This document shows positions 20,225 to 29,635 of a stretch of DNA of 64,000 bases, piece by piece. Position numbers and translations under genes: made by a program. The stretch covers positions 62,001-126,000 of the forward strand of contig LOEU01000036.1 in the NCBI GenBank assembly GCA_001516025.1, given 5' to 3'. The stretch is from a bacterium BRH_c32 (GTDB lineage Bacteria > Bacteroidota > Ignavibacteria > Ignavibacteriales > Melioribacteraceae). Numbering within the stretch: the first letter of the stretch is position 1; every line of letters begins with the position of its first letter. The notes under the pieces were generated by a model that made no database searches, was not told the origin of the DNA, and worked only from the letters and a program-made list of their open reading frames with translations.

Positions 20225-21273
20225 ATCTCTAATACCCCCATTAATCCTATCGCAATCAATAAAATAAAATGATTCATCTCAATGAAAAAGAGATTATATA
20301 TAGCTATCGAAACAATTACATAAAACAAAAAGTAGAAGATTAAAATCAGATGAAATCGAATTTTTATCGGAACGAATACTACTAATAAAAGTAGGGCAAT
20401 CATTGCAAAAGTTACGTTAAAGGTTAGATTATAGTTTATGTAGCTATTATTTATTACGTTTTCTAAGAACTGAGCTTGAAGACCGAGACCGGGGATAATT
20501 CCTTGGGGCCTATTAACGGGTTTTGATTTCGTACTGTCTATAACCCCAATGATTATATATTTATTTTTTAAACCAATGAGATCAGAACCATCTCCATTCG
20601 ACTTACTTAAAAATTCTACAAACGAATATTTTTTATACTCTTTCCATTTTGAATGAAAATTAATTTTAATAAGGTTCTCATTAATAGATCTACCCATAAG
20701 TCGAACAGCAAACGGAACTTCAACAAGACCTCCCCTTACGACATTCATAGGTACAAAAATTCCGTTCCTCTCTAAATAATTAACATGCCCCGTTAGAATT
20801 GAATTTTCTTTTTGTTTAACCGAGGGTAATTGCAACGAATTATAACCGTATTGATCTTCAATAACAATAGATGCGAGAACGGTATTTTTTGATTTTTTAA
20901 TAGCTTCAATTAATTCGGAATCAGCGGCGGTTCGACTCGAATCAAAATCCGAAAGAAATATCTCTATGCCAATAGCTTTAACATTAAGTGCGGTAAGTTT
21001 ATCGATCAGATGAGCATAATATTCCCTTGAAAGTGGATATCCCCCTAATTCAGAATAATCATTTTTATCTATTGTGATAAGTACTATATTGCTATCGGCG
21101 CTGCGGAATGAGAAATGATTGCTTATAACATCTTGAGTGATGGAATTGAAATGCGCTGAATAATTATTCAGCGCATAACTAATAACTAAAGCGAAAAGTA
21201 TAATGCCGATGCGAAGAAACTTTTTTCTTTTCGCACCTATAATGTCGATCGTTCCTTCGGAATTTGTTTTCAC
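20164..21273 (-). CDS. CHASE2 sensor-domain membrane protein without output domain
   Basis: 369 residues: a cytosolic N-terminus, a first membrane helix (FLRIGIILFALVISYALNNY), an extracytoplasmic CHASE2 domain (IVLITIDKNDYSELGGYPLSREYY...IGIEIFLSDFDSSR) and three closely spaced C-terminal helices. CHASE2 normally feeds a kinase, cyclase or GGDEF domain; here the protein ends about 15 residues after the last helix, with no output module. It could signal through a partner. It is the last gene of a five-gene operon, 13 bp behind glyS, and its 3' end overlaps the peptidase gene on the other strand. Confidence 0.8.
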   Translation of the reverse strand: MKTNSEGTIDIIGAKRKKFLRIGIILFALVISYALNNYSAHFNSITQDVISNHFSFRSADSNIVLITIDKNDYSELGGYPLSREYYAHLIDKLTALNVKAIGIEIFLSDFDSSRTAADSELIEAIKKSKNTVLASIVIEDQYGYNSLQLPSVKQKENSILTGHVNYLERNGIFVPMNVVRGGLVEVPFAVRLMGRSINENLIKINFHSKWKEYKKYSFVEFLSKSNGDGSDLIGLKNKYIIIGVIDSTKSKPVNRPQGIIPGLGLQAQFLENVINNSYINYNLTFNVTFAMIALLLLVVFVPIKIRFHLILIFYFLFYVIVSIAIYNLFFIEMNHFILLIAIGLMGVLEIYFTLNHSRHFLSEEPSRNL

Positions 21274-21286
21274 TTTTTCCGAAAAT

Positions 21287-22729
21287 CTATTTTAATTTAT
21301 CTAATATGTAACCTAGAACTTTATCGATAGAAATTCTTATCTGCTCCATTGTATCGCGATTACGTATGGTTACAGTCTGATCTTCCATCGTCTGCGTATC
21401 TACCGTAATACAGAATGGGGTACCTGCTTCGTCCATTCTTCTATAACGTCTTCCGATAGCACCTTTATCATCATAAAATACTTTTACGAAAGGTCTTAGT
21501 TCGGCTTCGATTTTACGAGCAACATCCGGCATACCATCTTTATTAACAAGTGGAAGAATTGCCGCTTTGATAGGAGCTAATTTGGGATGGAAACGAAGTA
21601 CGCTTCTTACTTCTCCGTTTACTTCCTCTTCATAATAAGCATCAACGAAAAAGGCCATAAATGATCGGCTCGCTCCTGCAGAAGTCTCGATAATAAAAGG
21701 AATATATTTTTCTTTTGCCGCTTCATCAAAATATTTCTGCGATTTGCCTGAAAACTGTTCATGTCGGCTTAAATCAAAATCGGTTCTATTATGAATTCCT
21801 TCAATTTCGCCCCAGCCAAATGGAAACTGATATTCTATGTCTGTTGCTTCTTTAGCATAATGAGCAAGTTTATCGGCAGGATGATCATGAAAACGAAGTT
21901 TCTCGGGCGTCATTCCAAGATTCTTAAACCAATTGATTCTTATCTCTTTCCAATTATCATAATGCTCTTGGTCTGTTCCCGGTTTTACAAAATATTGCTG
22001 TTCCATCTGCTCAAATTCGCGTGTTCGGAATAAGAAATTTTTTGTATTGATTTCATTCCTGAATGCTTTACCGATTTGAGCAATTCCAAAAGGAATTTTT
22101 TGACGGCTCGAATTGACTACATTCAAAAAATTGACGAAAATTCCTTGCGCGGTTTCGGGACGTAAGAATACCGTATTCTCAGTGCTCTCTACCGGTCCTA
22201 CAAATGTCTTAAACATTAAATTGAATTTGCGAGGATTAGTAAATGTATTTTTATTACCGCATTGTGGGCAGCCAAGAAGAGCAACTAACTTCTCCGCCAT
22301 TTCGTTATCTTCGAGTAGAGATGTGAATTTATCTTCTAATGAATCGTTTCCAAGCTCAACATTCAATTCCTTTAATGCTTTCTCTTTATTTTTATCATTG
22401 ATCAATTCAGTTAATGTATCAACTCTAAAACGAGCTTTGCACTGTTTGCAATCGATCATCGGATCAGTAAAATTTTCAACGTGTCCGGATGCTTCCCATA
22501 CTTTCGGATGCATTAATATTGATGCATCAAGTCCTTCAATATCTTCGCGGTAGGTCATTGATTTCCACCATTCGGATTTAACGTTGTTAAGTAATTCCAC
22601 TCCGAGCGGACCGTAATCCCAACATCCATTTAATCCACCATATATTTCGCTTGATTGAAATACGAATCCTCTTCTTTTTGCAAGAGAAACAATTTTCTCT
22701 ATAATCTCATTTTGTTTATTCTGTGCGAT
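21287..22729 (-). CDS. glyS: Glycyl-tRNA synthetase (dimeric alpha2 type), apparent AUC start codon
   Basis: The conserved N-terminus (IVSLAKRRGFVFQSSEIYGGLNGCWDYGPLG) begins well upstream of the first GTG at 22600. Reading back, the frame stays open to a TGA but holds no ATG, GTG or TTG. An ATC at 22729-22727 lies 6 nt after AGAGG, exactly where Met is expected (ATC-Ala-Gln-Asn-Lys), giving 480 residues. Class II motif 2 (FRTREFEQMEQQYFV), zinc-type cysteines (CKQC...CPQC) and a C-terminal anticodon-binding domain are present. It charges tRNA-Gly. It sits between a glycosyltransferase gene (52 bp) and the CHASE2 gene (13 bp). The identity is certain; the start is inferred. Confidence 0.92.
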   Translation of the reverse strand: MAQNKQNEIIEKIVSLAKRRGFVFQSSEIYGGLNGCWDYGPLGVELLNNVKSEWWKSMTYREDIEGLDASILMHPKVWEASGHVENFTDPMIDCKQCKARFRVDTLTELINDKNKEKALKELNVELGNDSLEDKFTSLLEDNEMAEKLVALLGCPQCGNKNTFTNPRKFNLMFKTFVGPVESTENTVFLRPETAQGIFVNFLNVVNSSRQKIPFGIAQIGKAFRNEINTKNFLFRTREFEQMEQQYFVKPGTDQEHYDNWKEIRINWFKNLGMTPEKLRFHDHPADKLAHYAKEATDIEYQFPFGWGEIEGIHNRTDFDLSRHEQFSGKSQKYFDEAAKEKYIPFIIETSAGASRSFMAFFVDAYYEEEVNGEVRSVLRFHPKLAPIKAAILPLVNKDGMPDVARKIEAELRPFVKVFYDDKGAIGRRYRRMDEAGTPFCITVDTQTMEDQTVTIRNRDTMEQIRISIDKVLGYILDKLK

Positions 22730-22781
22730 GGCTAACCTCTCATTATTTTTATTGCCAAATATAACTAATTTGACCCATTTT

Positions 22782-24053
22782 TTAAGTCAATTCTCTTAGC
22801 TTCTGTAAGAATTTTAATTGTAAATCGATATTATTCATTACATTCTCAATAGGGGGAGAACCTTCGCCGATAACTTTCAACAATTCTTCCACTGCCTTGA
22901 ATAGTCCTATCTCGGGCAAATATTTATCTCTTAAATAATGAATAAATTTTAGTGTTCTGAATCCGTCAAACCAGAACATTTTTTGCTTATTAATTTGTAC
23001 AGGCGAATTAGAGTTTTTTATAATTTTTTCCCAAGCATTCTTAAAATCGTTTTCTACCAAGAAAGATTTCAGTCCGATATGGATATCGTTAGCTCTTTTT
23101 AAATAATCTTCGGAGGTGAGAATATTGCTTGTATGAAAAAGATTAATCCACTTTCTTAATATCTCAAAACTGATTGGATCGTATAATTGATATTCATTGT
23201 GAGTGCCGGATAAATATCGATTAATTCTTTGTCCCGTACCAAAAGGAACTCGCCATGATTTTCTCCCCGCCGGATAAATTTTTGTTCCTTTTATTCGATC
23301 TATTGAAGTTATCTTGGCAAGCTTCTCCATAAAATAAAAATCTTCCGCAGCCTTCTTTTTATTCATGCCTCCGATTTTGATATAGCTTTCATAATCGCAA
23401 ACCATCGTAGAACCGATCGTTTGGAAAGCATAAGGAGAACCGGAATATTGAAGTCCCAGTACGTAATAACGAAGAAATACTTCATAACTGACAATAGCTT
23501 TTTTTTCTGTTTCATCATCGGGGAGAGGATGTTCATAATCTACATATCCCGCACCCGATTTCGATTTTTGATAATGTTCTATTACTGCGGATAGATAATT
23601 TTTTTCAAAGTAACAATCAGCATCTGTACAAAGAATTAATTTTCTATCTTTATTATTATAATCGAATAATCTAAGAGCGAGATCCATCCCTATTTTACGT
23701 GCCAATCCCACTCCTGCCTCTTTCTCCGACATTTGGTTGTTCTTCGTTGCAGCATCAATAAAATTATAATTATATTTGAATTTAGCGTTGCTTAAATACT
23801 CCAATGTTTTTTCATTGGCATTTTTTATCTCTTTGGAAGCAGATTCACTATTATTAATCACAAAAACAAAGCACGTCTTATCAAAATATTTATCGTCTAA
23901 TTCATCAATAAATCTTGTTAAATGTATAATGTTTTCGTATTCGTCAATTGCCGGAATTACTACCGCATTATTAAATAGAGGTTTATAGTCCTTTGCAAAA
24001 TCCCATTCTGTTACAGAATGCTTTTTTAAGTAATTACTAATCAATTTATTCAT
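22782..24053 (-). CDS. Family 2-like glycosyltransferase
   Basis: 423 residues, cytosolic. A GT-A fold begins at NAVVIPAIDEYENIIHL and carries the metal-binding DxD in LILCTDADCYFEKNY (about residue 140), then GGMNKKKAAEDFYFMEKL, the usual acceptor-side ED motif. The last 130 residues are helical and unassigned. It transfers an unknown sugar, perhaps glucosylglycerate- or mannosylglycerate-like, but that is a guess. It lies between miaA (28 bp) and glyS (52 bp) on one strand; no polysaccharide cluster surrounds it. Confidence 0.75.
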   Translation of the reverse strand: MNKLISNYLKKHSVTEWDFAKDYKPLFNNAVVIPAIDEYENIIHLTRFIDELDDKYFDKTCFVFVINNSESASKEIKNANEKTLEYLSNAKFKYNYNFIDAATKNNQMSEKEAGVGLARKIGMDLALRLFDYNNKDRKLILCTDADCYFEKNYLSAVIEHYQKSKSGAGYVDYEHPLPDDETEKKAIVSYEVFLRYYVLGLQYSGSPYAFQTIGSTMVCDYESYIKIGGMNKKKAAEDFYFMEKLAKITSIDRIKGTKIYPAGRKSWRVPFGTGQRINRYLSGTHNEYQLYDPISFEILRKWINLFHTSNILTSEDYLKRANDIHIGLKSFLVENDFKNAWEKIIKNSNSPVQINKQKMFWFDGFRTLKFIHYLRDKYLPEIGLFKAVEELLKVIGEGSPPIENVMNNIDLQLKFLQKLRELT

Positions 24054-24081
24054 AGCAGAAATTTTCTCATAATTAAATTAT

Positions 24082-24987
24082 TCATAAAGAAAAATTCTCT
24101 TTTATTAATTTTTCTGCCGCATAAAAATCCGGCCCTTCGATCCAATGAATTTTAATTTCTTCTTTTTCCATTTTCCTAAACCAAGTCATCTGCTTTTTAG
24201 CAAATTCGCAGATTGCACTATAAAGTTTCTGCTGCATATCGTTATAACTTAGTTCACCTGATAAATAAAGAGCAAGAAATTTATATTCTAATCCGAAGAA
24301 ATGTAGTTTCTCATAAGTAATTCCTTCTGAAATTAATTTTTGAGCTTCTTCAATCATTCCGTTTTCAAGTCTCTCTTTTAATCTTATTTTAATATTTTCT
24401 TTTATTTTGCTCCGCTCCACTCTTACGCCTATTACAAAAGAATTTATATTAGTCGGCAGAGTGAATTCTTTGTCTCTGCTTTCGGCTATTAGAATTGCTT
24501 TTACCACTCTCTTCTTATCAGTTAAATCAGTGGTATTATGAAGTGAACTATTGATTCGTATAAGAATATCAATCAACTCATTTATTTCCTTCTGCAATAA
24601 TTCGTCAAAGCGATCTCCCGAGAAATTTACTTCCTGCATAGAATAATTTTTTAGAATTGAGTGAATAAATAGCCCCGTCCCGCCGGCGAGGATTGGTAAT
24701 TTGTTACGCTTTTTTATTTCTAAAAAAGAATCATAAAACATTTTGCAGAATTGAAACATTGAAAATTCATCTTTGGGTGAGATCAAATCTATTAAGTGAT
24801 ACGGAACTTGAATGCCATCGATTGTATAATCTTTTATATCCTTTCCCGTCCCGATATCCATTCCGATATAAACTTGTCTTGAATCGGCAGAGAGGATTTC
24901 ACCATTAAATTGATTAGCTATTTGGGCAGATAAACGAGTTTTACCTGCCGCTGTTGGTCCTAAAATAGTTAGTAAATTGTAATCCAT
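24082..24987 (-). CDS. miaA: tRNA dimethylallyltransferase (MiaA)
   Basis: 301 residues. P-loop GPTAAGKTRLS at 10-20, the catalytic ISADSRQVYIGMDIGTGK motif near 34-51, YHLIDLISPKDEFS and a GGTGLFIHSIL segment, followed by the helical tRNA-binding insertion. MiaA adds an isopentenyl group from DMAPP to A37 of tRNAs that read U-starting codons. ispH, which makes DMAPP, is also in this window. It starts 3 bp after the kinase-like gene and is followed by the glycosyltransferase. Confidence 0.95.
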   Translation of the reverse strand: MDYNLLTILGPTAAGKTRLSAQIANQFNGEILSADSRQVYIGMDIGTGKDIKDYTIDGIQVPYHLIDLISPKDEFSMFQFCKMFYDSFLEIKKRNKLPILAGGTGLFIHSILKNYSMQEVNFSGDRFDELLQKEINELIDILIRINSSLHNTTDLTDKKRVVKAILIAESRDKEFTLPTNINSFVIGVRVERSKIKENIKIRLKERLENGMIEEAQKLISEGITYEKLHFFGLEYKFLALYLSGELSYNDMQQKLYSAICEFAKKQMTWFRKMEKEEIKIHWIEGPDFYAAEKLIKENFSL

Positions 24988-24990
24988 TTA

Positions 24991-27900
24991 TCATAATGCC
25001 AAAACTATCGGAAGCGTTATAATGAAAGTGGAACCTTCTCCTATTTTAGTCTTTACATCCAGCGTTCCATTATGAGCTTCCACCACTTTCTTAGTTATCG
25101 AAAGTCCTAATCCTGTACCATCTTTTTTTCCAAATGATGAAAAAGGTTCAAATATTTTTCCGATTAAGTTGTCGTCAATTCCTATACCATTATCTTTGAA
25201 AAATATTTTTATATTCTTCCCTTCCTTTTTCGTAGAAATCTCAATAATACCGCCCTCCGGCATTGCATCGCAGGCATTTTTAATAATGTGCATATAACAT
25301 TGATAAAATTCTTTCATATCTAATTTTATCGTTACATCTTTATCAAATTCATTTATTATGCGACATCCCTTTCCTTTAACGTACATCTCAATTCTCCCCA
25401 AATAATCGGTAAGAGTATTATTAAGACTAAGATTGATAGTACGCAGGATAGTTGTTCCATCTGAATAACTTGATGTAGTAGTAACAATATCGGCAACCTG
25501 ATTTAATTGCTCCAAAATCATATCGATAAGTTTAGTAACTTCATCGGGCAGTTCTTTATTTTTTAGATGCTCTGTATATCGCTTACTTACAAGAATTGGT
25601 TTCTTAATGTCCTGAATAAGAAAATTAGTCATTTTGCCGAGTGATTGAATCCGTTCAGCTTGTAGAAATTTTTCTACCATCTCCGCATTCTGAATTGCAA
25701 TTGCAGATTGAATTGAAATAGCTTCCAAAAATTCTTCATCTAATTTGGTAAATGCACCAGTTTTGGAATTAATCAACTGAAGTACACCGATAATTTTTTT
25801 ATCTCTATTTTTTATAGGGAAACAGATCATATTTTTAGTTACATATCCGCTTTCTAAATCATATTCACGATTAAATCTTTTATCCGATTGAACGTCATTT
25901 ATATTAAGTATAACGCCTGTCAAAGCTACGTGTCCGGCGAGTCCTTCGCCGATTTTCAGACGAATCTCTTTAGTCTCGCTTCCTATCGCAATTTTTGACC
26001 AAATTTCGTTTTTTGATTTATCGACAATATAAAGAGTTCCGCGATCGCAATTCGTTAAATCAATTCCAACATCTATAATATTTTGGAGAACATCATCAAT
26101 TTTCACTTGCGAATTTACAAGTTCCAAAGCCGATATAATTTTCTTTAATTGATTATCATCCAAAGTATCCACGGGTGTACCGGGTGGATTGACTTCCGAT
26201 AATTCTGAATCTACTACCGGTAATTTAGAATCAATTTCTGATAATAATGGTGATTGCGATTCAGCATAAGATTTTCTTGGACGTTTATTTACGGGCAATT
26301 CCGGTTTTGGAGGTTCCGGAATTTCCTCTTCCGGTATTTCGATTTCGGGTTCTTTAGGGTTTGGAATATCTTCTTCGGGAATCTGTATCTCCGGTTCAAT
26401 TGGATTTGGAATATCCTCTTCAGGGATCTCTATTTCCGGCTTCCCAGGATTCGGTAATTCTTCCGGAACTTCAATTTCCGGCATAGGTTCTTTCGGATTC
26501 GGTATTTCTCTAGGGGGATCTTCATCAAGTATTTCGGGCGATTCCTCTTCATCAAAATTGAAATCACTAAAATCCATTTCTGATTTTGAATTACTTTTTT
26601 GGGAAGCAGTCTTTGTTTCATTCAATAAATCAAATAAAGCATTATTCAATTCATCTTCGGTTCTCTCTATATTTTCTTGATTTGTTTCTTGATTAGTGTC
26701 TTCAGCGAAATTTAATCCCTTAAATATCTCCTCATTTTCCAAGTCGGAAATACTTATTTCTTTGGGATTAGATGATTCCCTCTTATAAGTGTCTTCATCT
26801 AATAGCTTGAATAACTCTTCATCCAAAAATGATTCATAATCTTGTTTTGTTTTTTCTTTATGTTGTTTTGATTCTTCAGAAGTTTCTTTTTCTTCAATCA
26901 GTTCAATCGATTTTTCTTCAATCGATATTTTTTCTACTTCATTCGTATCGTTTGGTTCATCTTCAGGAATTTCAAATTTCTCTGCATATAAAAGATGCTT
27001 ATTAAATTCTTCATCAAGTTCAGAAAAATCTATTTCATCGTCTTGGTTTTGATCCGATAGTTCTGAATTAGATTCGTCATCGATTTTTTCTTCTGAATTT
27101 TTATTAGTTCCATTAATAGGTGCCGTTTCAATTTCAGTCTTTTTCCCCGATTCTGCTTTTTGTCCCGATTCTGCTTTTTCCTCTATTTCCGGATCTACAA
27201 ATTTCAGCAAATCAGAATCCGTAAAATCAAAATCAGGTGTTACATCCCAAGGTGATACCGGTTTTGATTTCGCAATTAGTTGTTCTTGATGGTTGTCAGG
27301 TTCATCGTCCGGGATTAATCCCGTCAAAAAATCATGATCAAATGTTGCCAGTATATTAGATTCATTATTACGCTCAGCTCTTAATGTATTAGGATTGTTA
27401 TCCTTTCCTGCTTCCGATTCCTTACCAATTTTTTCATCTGTTCCGATATCCGTATTAACTCCAACTTTGGAATTTAAATCCATGCGTGTTTTTTTCTTTG
27501 CTTCTTTGAAATCAAAATTACCCGCCGGTTCAATTTCGGGCTCATTTGAGAAATCGGGTTTTGAAAGCACCTCTGTTTCCTGTTCAGGTTTAAAATCTGA
27601 GACATGTTCAGGTTCTGATCGATTTTCAGGTTCGGATTGCTCTTCTGTATCGTATTCCGGCTCTTCCGGTTCACGATTAACATTATCTTCTTCAAATTCA
27701 AAAATAGGTGCGTTCAAATTTTCTGCAATAATAATATCTTGAGCCATAAGGCGATCAATTTCATCTTTTGATAAAGAAATAAGATAAGAATCCCTAAGAG
27801 CCACTGCTATTGAAGTTCGGCTCATCTCCTCTAAAAAATCCTCCTGCCCTAAGAAAGTATTCTCGTTATAGATATACGATTTAGTTTTTCCGAGCAGCTT

Positions 27901-28098
27901 TTTTTTAATTATATTAATTTCGCCGCTTACAATTAAAAAGATGGAATCTGCACTATCGCCTTCTCTAAAAAGAACTTCTCCCTCTCTAATTGATATTATC
28001 TGCCCCTTAATTTCATCTAAATTAATCTTAGAGAAATTTACATTTTTGCAAAGTCGGTTCAGTTTTAACGTCGTAAATAATTGGTTTTCCATATTCAT
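24991..28098 (-). CDS. cNMP-binding/GAF/HATPase kinase-like protein with degenerate H-box
   Basis: 1,035 residues. Residues 10-130 are a cyclic-nucleotide-binding fold (REGEVLFREGDSADSIFLIVSGEI). Residues about 135-650 are a very acidic, probably disordered linker with Pro-Glu repeats. A GAF domain spans about 660-810 (NCDRGTLYIVDKSKNEIW). The dimerisation helix then reads SLGKMTNFLIQDIKKPI: the phospho-acceptor His expected before Asp is Gln829 (codon CAG at 25614-25612). The HATPase domain keeps the N-box (IIKNACDAMPEG), DNGIGID and GTGLGL. It should bind ATP but cannot autophosphorylate at the normal site. It is the first gene of the miaA-glyS operon. Confidence 0.87.
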   Translation of the reverse strand: MNMENQLFTTLKLNRLCKNVNFSKINLDEIKGQIISIREGEVLFREGDSADSIFLIVSGEINIIKKKLLGKTKSYIYNENTFLGQEDFLEEMSRTSIAVALRDSYLISLSKDEIDRLMAQDIIIAENLNAPIFEFEEDNVNREPEEPEYDTEEQSEPENRSEPEHVSDFKPEQETEVLSKPDFSNEPEIEPAGNFDFKEAKKKTRMDLNSKVGVNTDIGTDEKIGKESEAGKDNNPNTLRAERNNESNILATFDHDFLTGLIPDDEPDNHQEQLIAKSKPVSPWDVTPDFDFTDSDLLKFVDPEIEEKAESGQKAESGKKTEIETAPINGTNKNSEEKIDDESNSELSDQNQDDEIDFSELDEEFNKHLLYAEKFEIPEDEPNDTNEVEKISIEEKSIELIEEKETSEESKQHKEKTKQDYESFLDEELFKLLDEDTYKRESSNPKEISISDLENEEIFKGLNFAEDTNQETNQENIERTEDELNNALFDLLNETKTASQKSNSKSEMDFSDFNFDEEESPEILDEDPPREIPNPKEPMPEIEVPEELPNPGKPEIEIPEEDIPNPIEPEIQIPEEDIPNPKEPEIEIPEEEIPEPPKPELPVNKRPRKSYAESQSPLLSEIDSKLPVVDSELSEVNPPGTPVDTLDDNQLKKIISALELVNSQVKIDDVLQNIIDVGIDLTNCDRGTLYIVDKSKNEIWSKIAIGSETKEIRLKIGEGLAGHVALTGVILNINDVQSDKRFNREYDLESGYVTKNMICFPIKNRDKKIIGVLQLINSKTGAFTKLDEEFLEAISIQSAIAIQNAEMVEKFLQAERIQSLGKMTNFLIQDIKKPILVSKRYTEHLKNKELPDEVTKLIDMILEQLNQVADIVTTTSSYSDGTTILRTINLSLNNTLTDYLGRIEMYVKGKGCRIINEFDKDVTIKLDMKEFYQCYMHIIKNACDAMPEGGIIEISTKKEGKNIKIFFKDNGIGIDDNLIGKIFEPFSSFGKKDGTGLGLSITKKVVEAHNGTLDVKTKIGEGSTFIITLPIVLAL
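26290..26480 (-). repeat. Tandem Pro-Glu repeat inside the kinase-like gene
   Basis: Degenerate units of about 14-15 codons encode variants of PEIEIPEEDIPNPKE, repeated at least five times between about residues 540 and 605. Such acidic PEP-type repeats make an extended spacer. The DNA units differ at third positions, so the repeat is old rather than recently expanded. Confidence 0.8.
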
Positions 28099-28266
28099 CT
28101 TATTATACAGTAATTATTATGCAATTTACAACCTCCACTGCAATACTTCAAATAGATTAATCGATTCTTTAATCTATTATATAGAAATTTAGTAAGTTTA
28201 CGGCAATAAATTTATTTTAAAAGATAAGATATCTGAACCCTATTTAAGGAAAGTGCATCCAACTAA

Positions 28267-28839
28267 ATGACTGAAATTGAGATTTTAGAAAAGGCAAAAG
28301 AAGGCGATAAAAAAGCGCTATCTGAACTTGTAAAACTTTATGAGCAGACAGTTTATAATTTTTCTTATAAAATCTGTCGCAATAAAGAAAAGGCGGAGCA
28401 TACCATGCAGGAAACTTTTATGAGCATGGTAAAACATATTAAACAGTTCAGCGGAGATTCTAAATTATCTACTTGGCTTTATCGAGTGGTTTCTAATCAT
28501 TGTTTGATGCTTGCGCGGCAGGTTCAACATCGATACGAATTTGCTTCGATAGATGACGATGATGCTTACATAAATGAGAAAGATGTTTCAGATTGGAGTG
28601 TTACTCCGGATAAAGTTACAGAGAATAAAGAATTAAAAAAAATATTAGATGATGCAATTCAAAAGCTTCCGGCTGAATATAGAATTGTATTTATGTTAAG
28701 AGACGTAGAAGGGCTATCGACCGAGGAGACGGGAAAAATAGTTGATCTTTCAATTTCCGCCGTTAAATCACGCCTTCATCGAGCTCGGGCATTTTTAAGA
28801 AGTGAATTAAATAAGGTTTTTGCTAATGAAACAAGATAA
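28267..28839 (+). CDS. ECF RNA polymerase sigma factor
   Basis: 190 residues with region 2 (VYNFSYKICRNKEKAEHTMQETFMSMVKH) and region 4 (LPAEYRIVFMLRDVEGLSTEETGKIVDLSISAVKSRLHRARAFL). Both are well conserved, so it should bind core polymerase and recognise -35/-10 elements. Its target genes are unknown. The 3' end overlaps a small zinc-finger gene by 14 nt, the standard sigma/anti-sigma arrangement. It is divergent from the kinase-like gene. Confidence 0.93.
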   Translation: MTEIEILEKAKEGDKKALSELVKLYEQTVYNFSYKICRNKEKAEHTMQETFMSMVKHIKQFSGDSKLSTWLYRVVSNHCLMLARQVQHRYEFASIDDDDAYINEKDVSDWSVTPDKVTENKELKKILDDAIQKLPAEYRIVFMLRDVEGLSTEETGKIVDLSISAVKSRLHRARAFLRSELNKVFANETR

Positions 28840-29062
28840 ACCAACATGCAAAGAAGTAATGTCGCATATATGCGATAATTTGGGAGAAGATTTAAACTCA
28901 CCCAAATGCGTCGCTATTAAGCATCATCTTGATGAATGTCAATGTTGCAAAACCTATTTTACTAATATTGAATCTACAATATCATTTTACAAAAATTACA
29001 ATACAAAACTTCCTGATGATGCACATAATAAATTATTAGACATACTCGGTCTTAAAGAATAA
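28826..29062 (+). CDS. Small zinc-finger anti-sigma-like protein
   Basis: 78 residues from the ATG at 28826, preferred to the TTG at 28820 because AAGG at 28813-28816 is 9 nt ahead of it. The HC2-type zinc finger appears as CVAIKHHLDECQCCKTYF (His-x3-Cys-x2-Cys). There is no membrane segment, so it is a soluble anti-sigma or sigma-binding regulator, unlike the usual membrane type. It overlaps the sigma gene and should be made in step with it. Confidence 0.8.
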   Translation: MKQDKPTCKEVMSHICDNLGEDLNSPKCVAIKHHLDECQCCKTYFTNIESTISFYKNYNTKLPDDAHNKLLDILGLKE

Positions 29063-29063
29063 C

Positions 29064-29504
29064 TCACAATCTTCTAATTACAATTTCTGTCAAATAAGCT
29101 TTTTTATTAAACGGAATAGTTGTATCGGGATACGGTGAAAGATTTTGTAAACGGAAATCGTACTTATCATAAGCATCATGATTAATTCCTGCAGCTGTAT
29201 TTAATTCCATAAATTTTCCGCCGTCTCCATCCTTAATGAATAATAAAATTTTTGCTCTTCCGGGCCAGATACACATGGCATTTATCGGGCAGCGGGAATC
29301 TTCTAATAAGTCATCAAATCTTAATGAAAGATTCTTACTTAATTTTACTTCTTCGGAATATTTTATTTTGACGACCAATGAATCGGAGACTTTACTTAAT
29401 TCTTTCTCAATATCTACTCCGGAGGTAATATAGCTTTCCCTTTCGCACGAGACGGCTATTATAGATATAAGAAAAAGTAAAAAAAATGTTTTGAATAATT
29501 TCAT
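29064..29504 (-). CDS. Hypothetical lipoprotein
   Basis: 146 residues with a lipobox signal (FLLFLISIIAVSC, Cys20). The mature part carries a DSRCPINAMCIWPGRA segment with two cysteines, seen in a family of small uncharacterised lipoproteins of Gram-negative bacteria. No enzyme motif is visible. It is convergent with the sigma/zinc-finger pair and separated from it by one base. Confidence 0.72.
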   Translation of the reverse strand: MKLFKTFFLLFLISIIAVSCERESYITSGVDIEKELSKVSDSLVVKIKYSEEVKLSKNLSLRFDDLLEDSRCPINAMCIWPGRAKILLFIKDGDGGKFMELNTAAGINHDAYDKYDFRLQNLSPYPDTTIPFNKKAYLTEIVIRRL

Positions 29505-29635
29505 AACTCTATCCTTTCTTTAATGATAAAGTTAATAATTTTTATAGATTAGTAAAGTGCAAAAATTTGGTACTATGATATAGGAATTGAATTATTCGTG
29601 GCGGTATATATCAACAAAATAATTTTTATCAAAAA

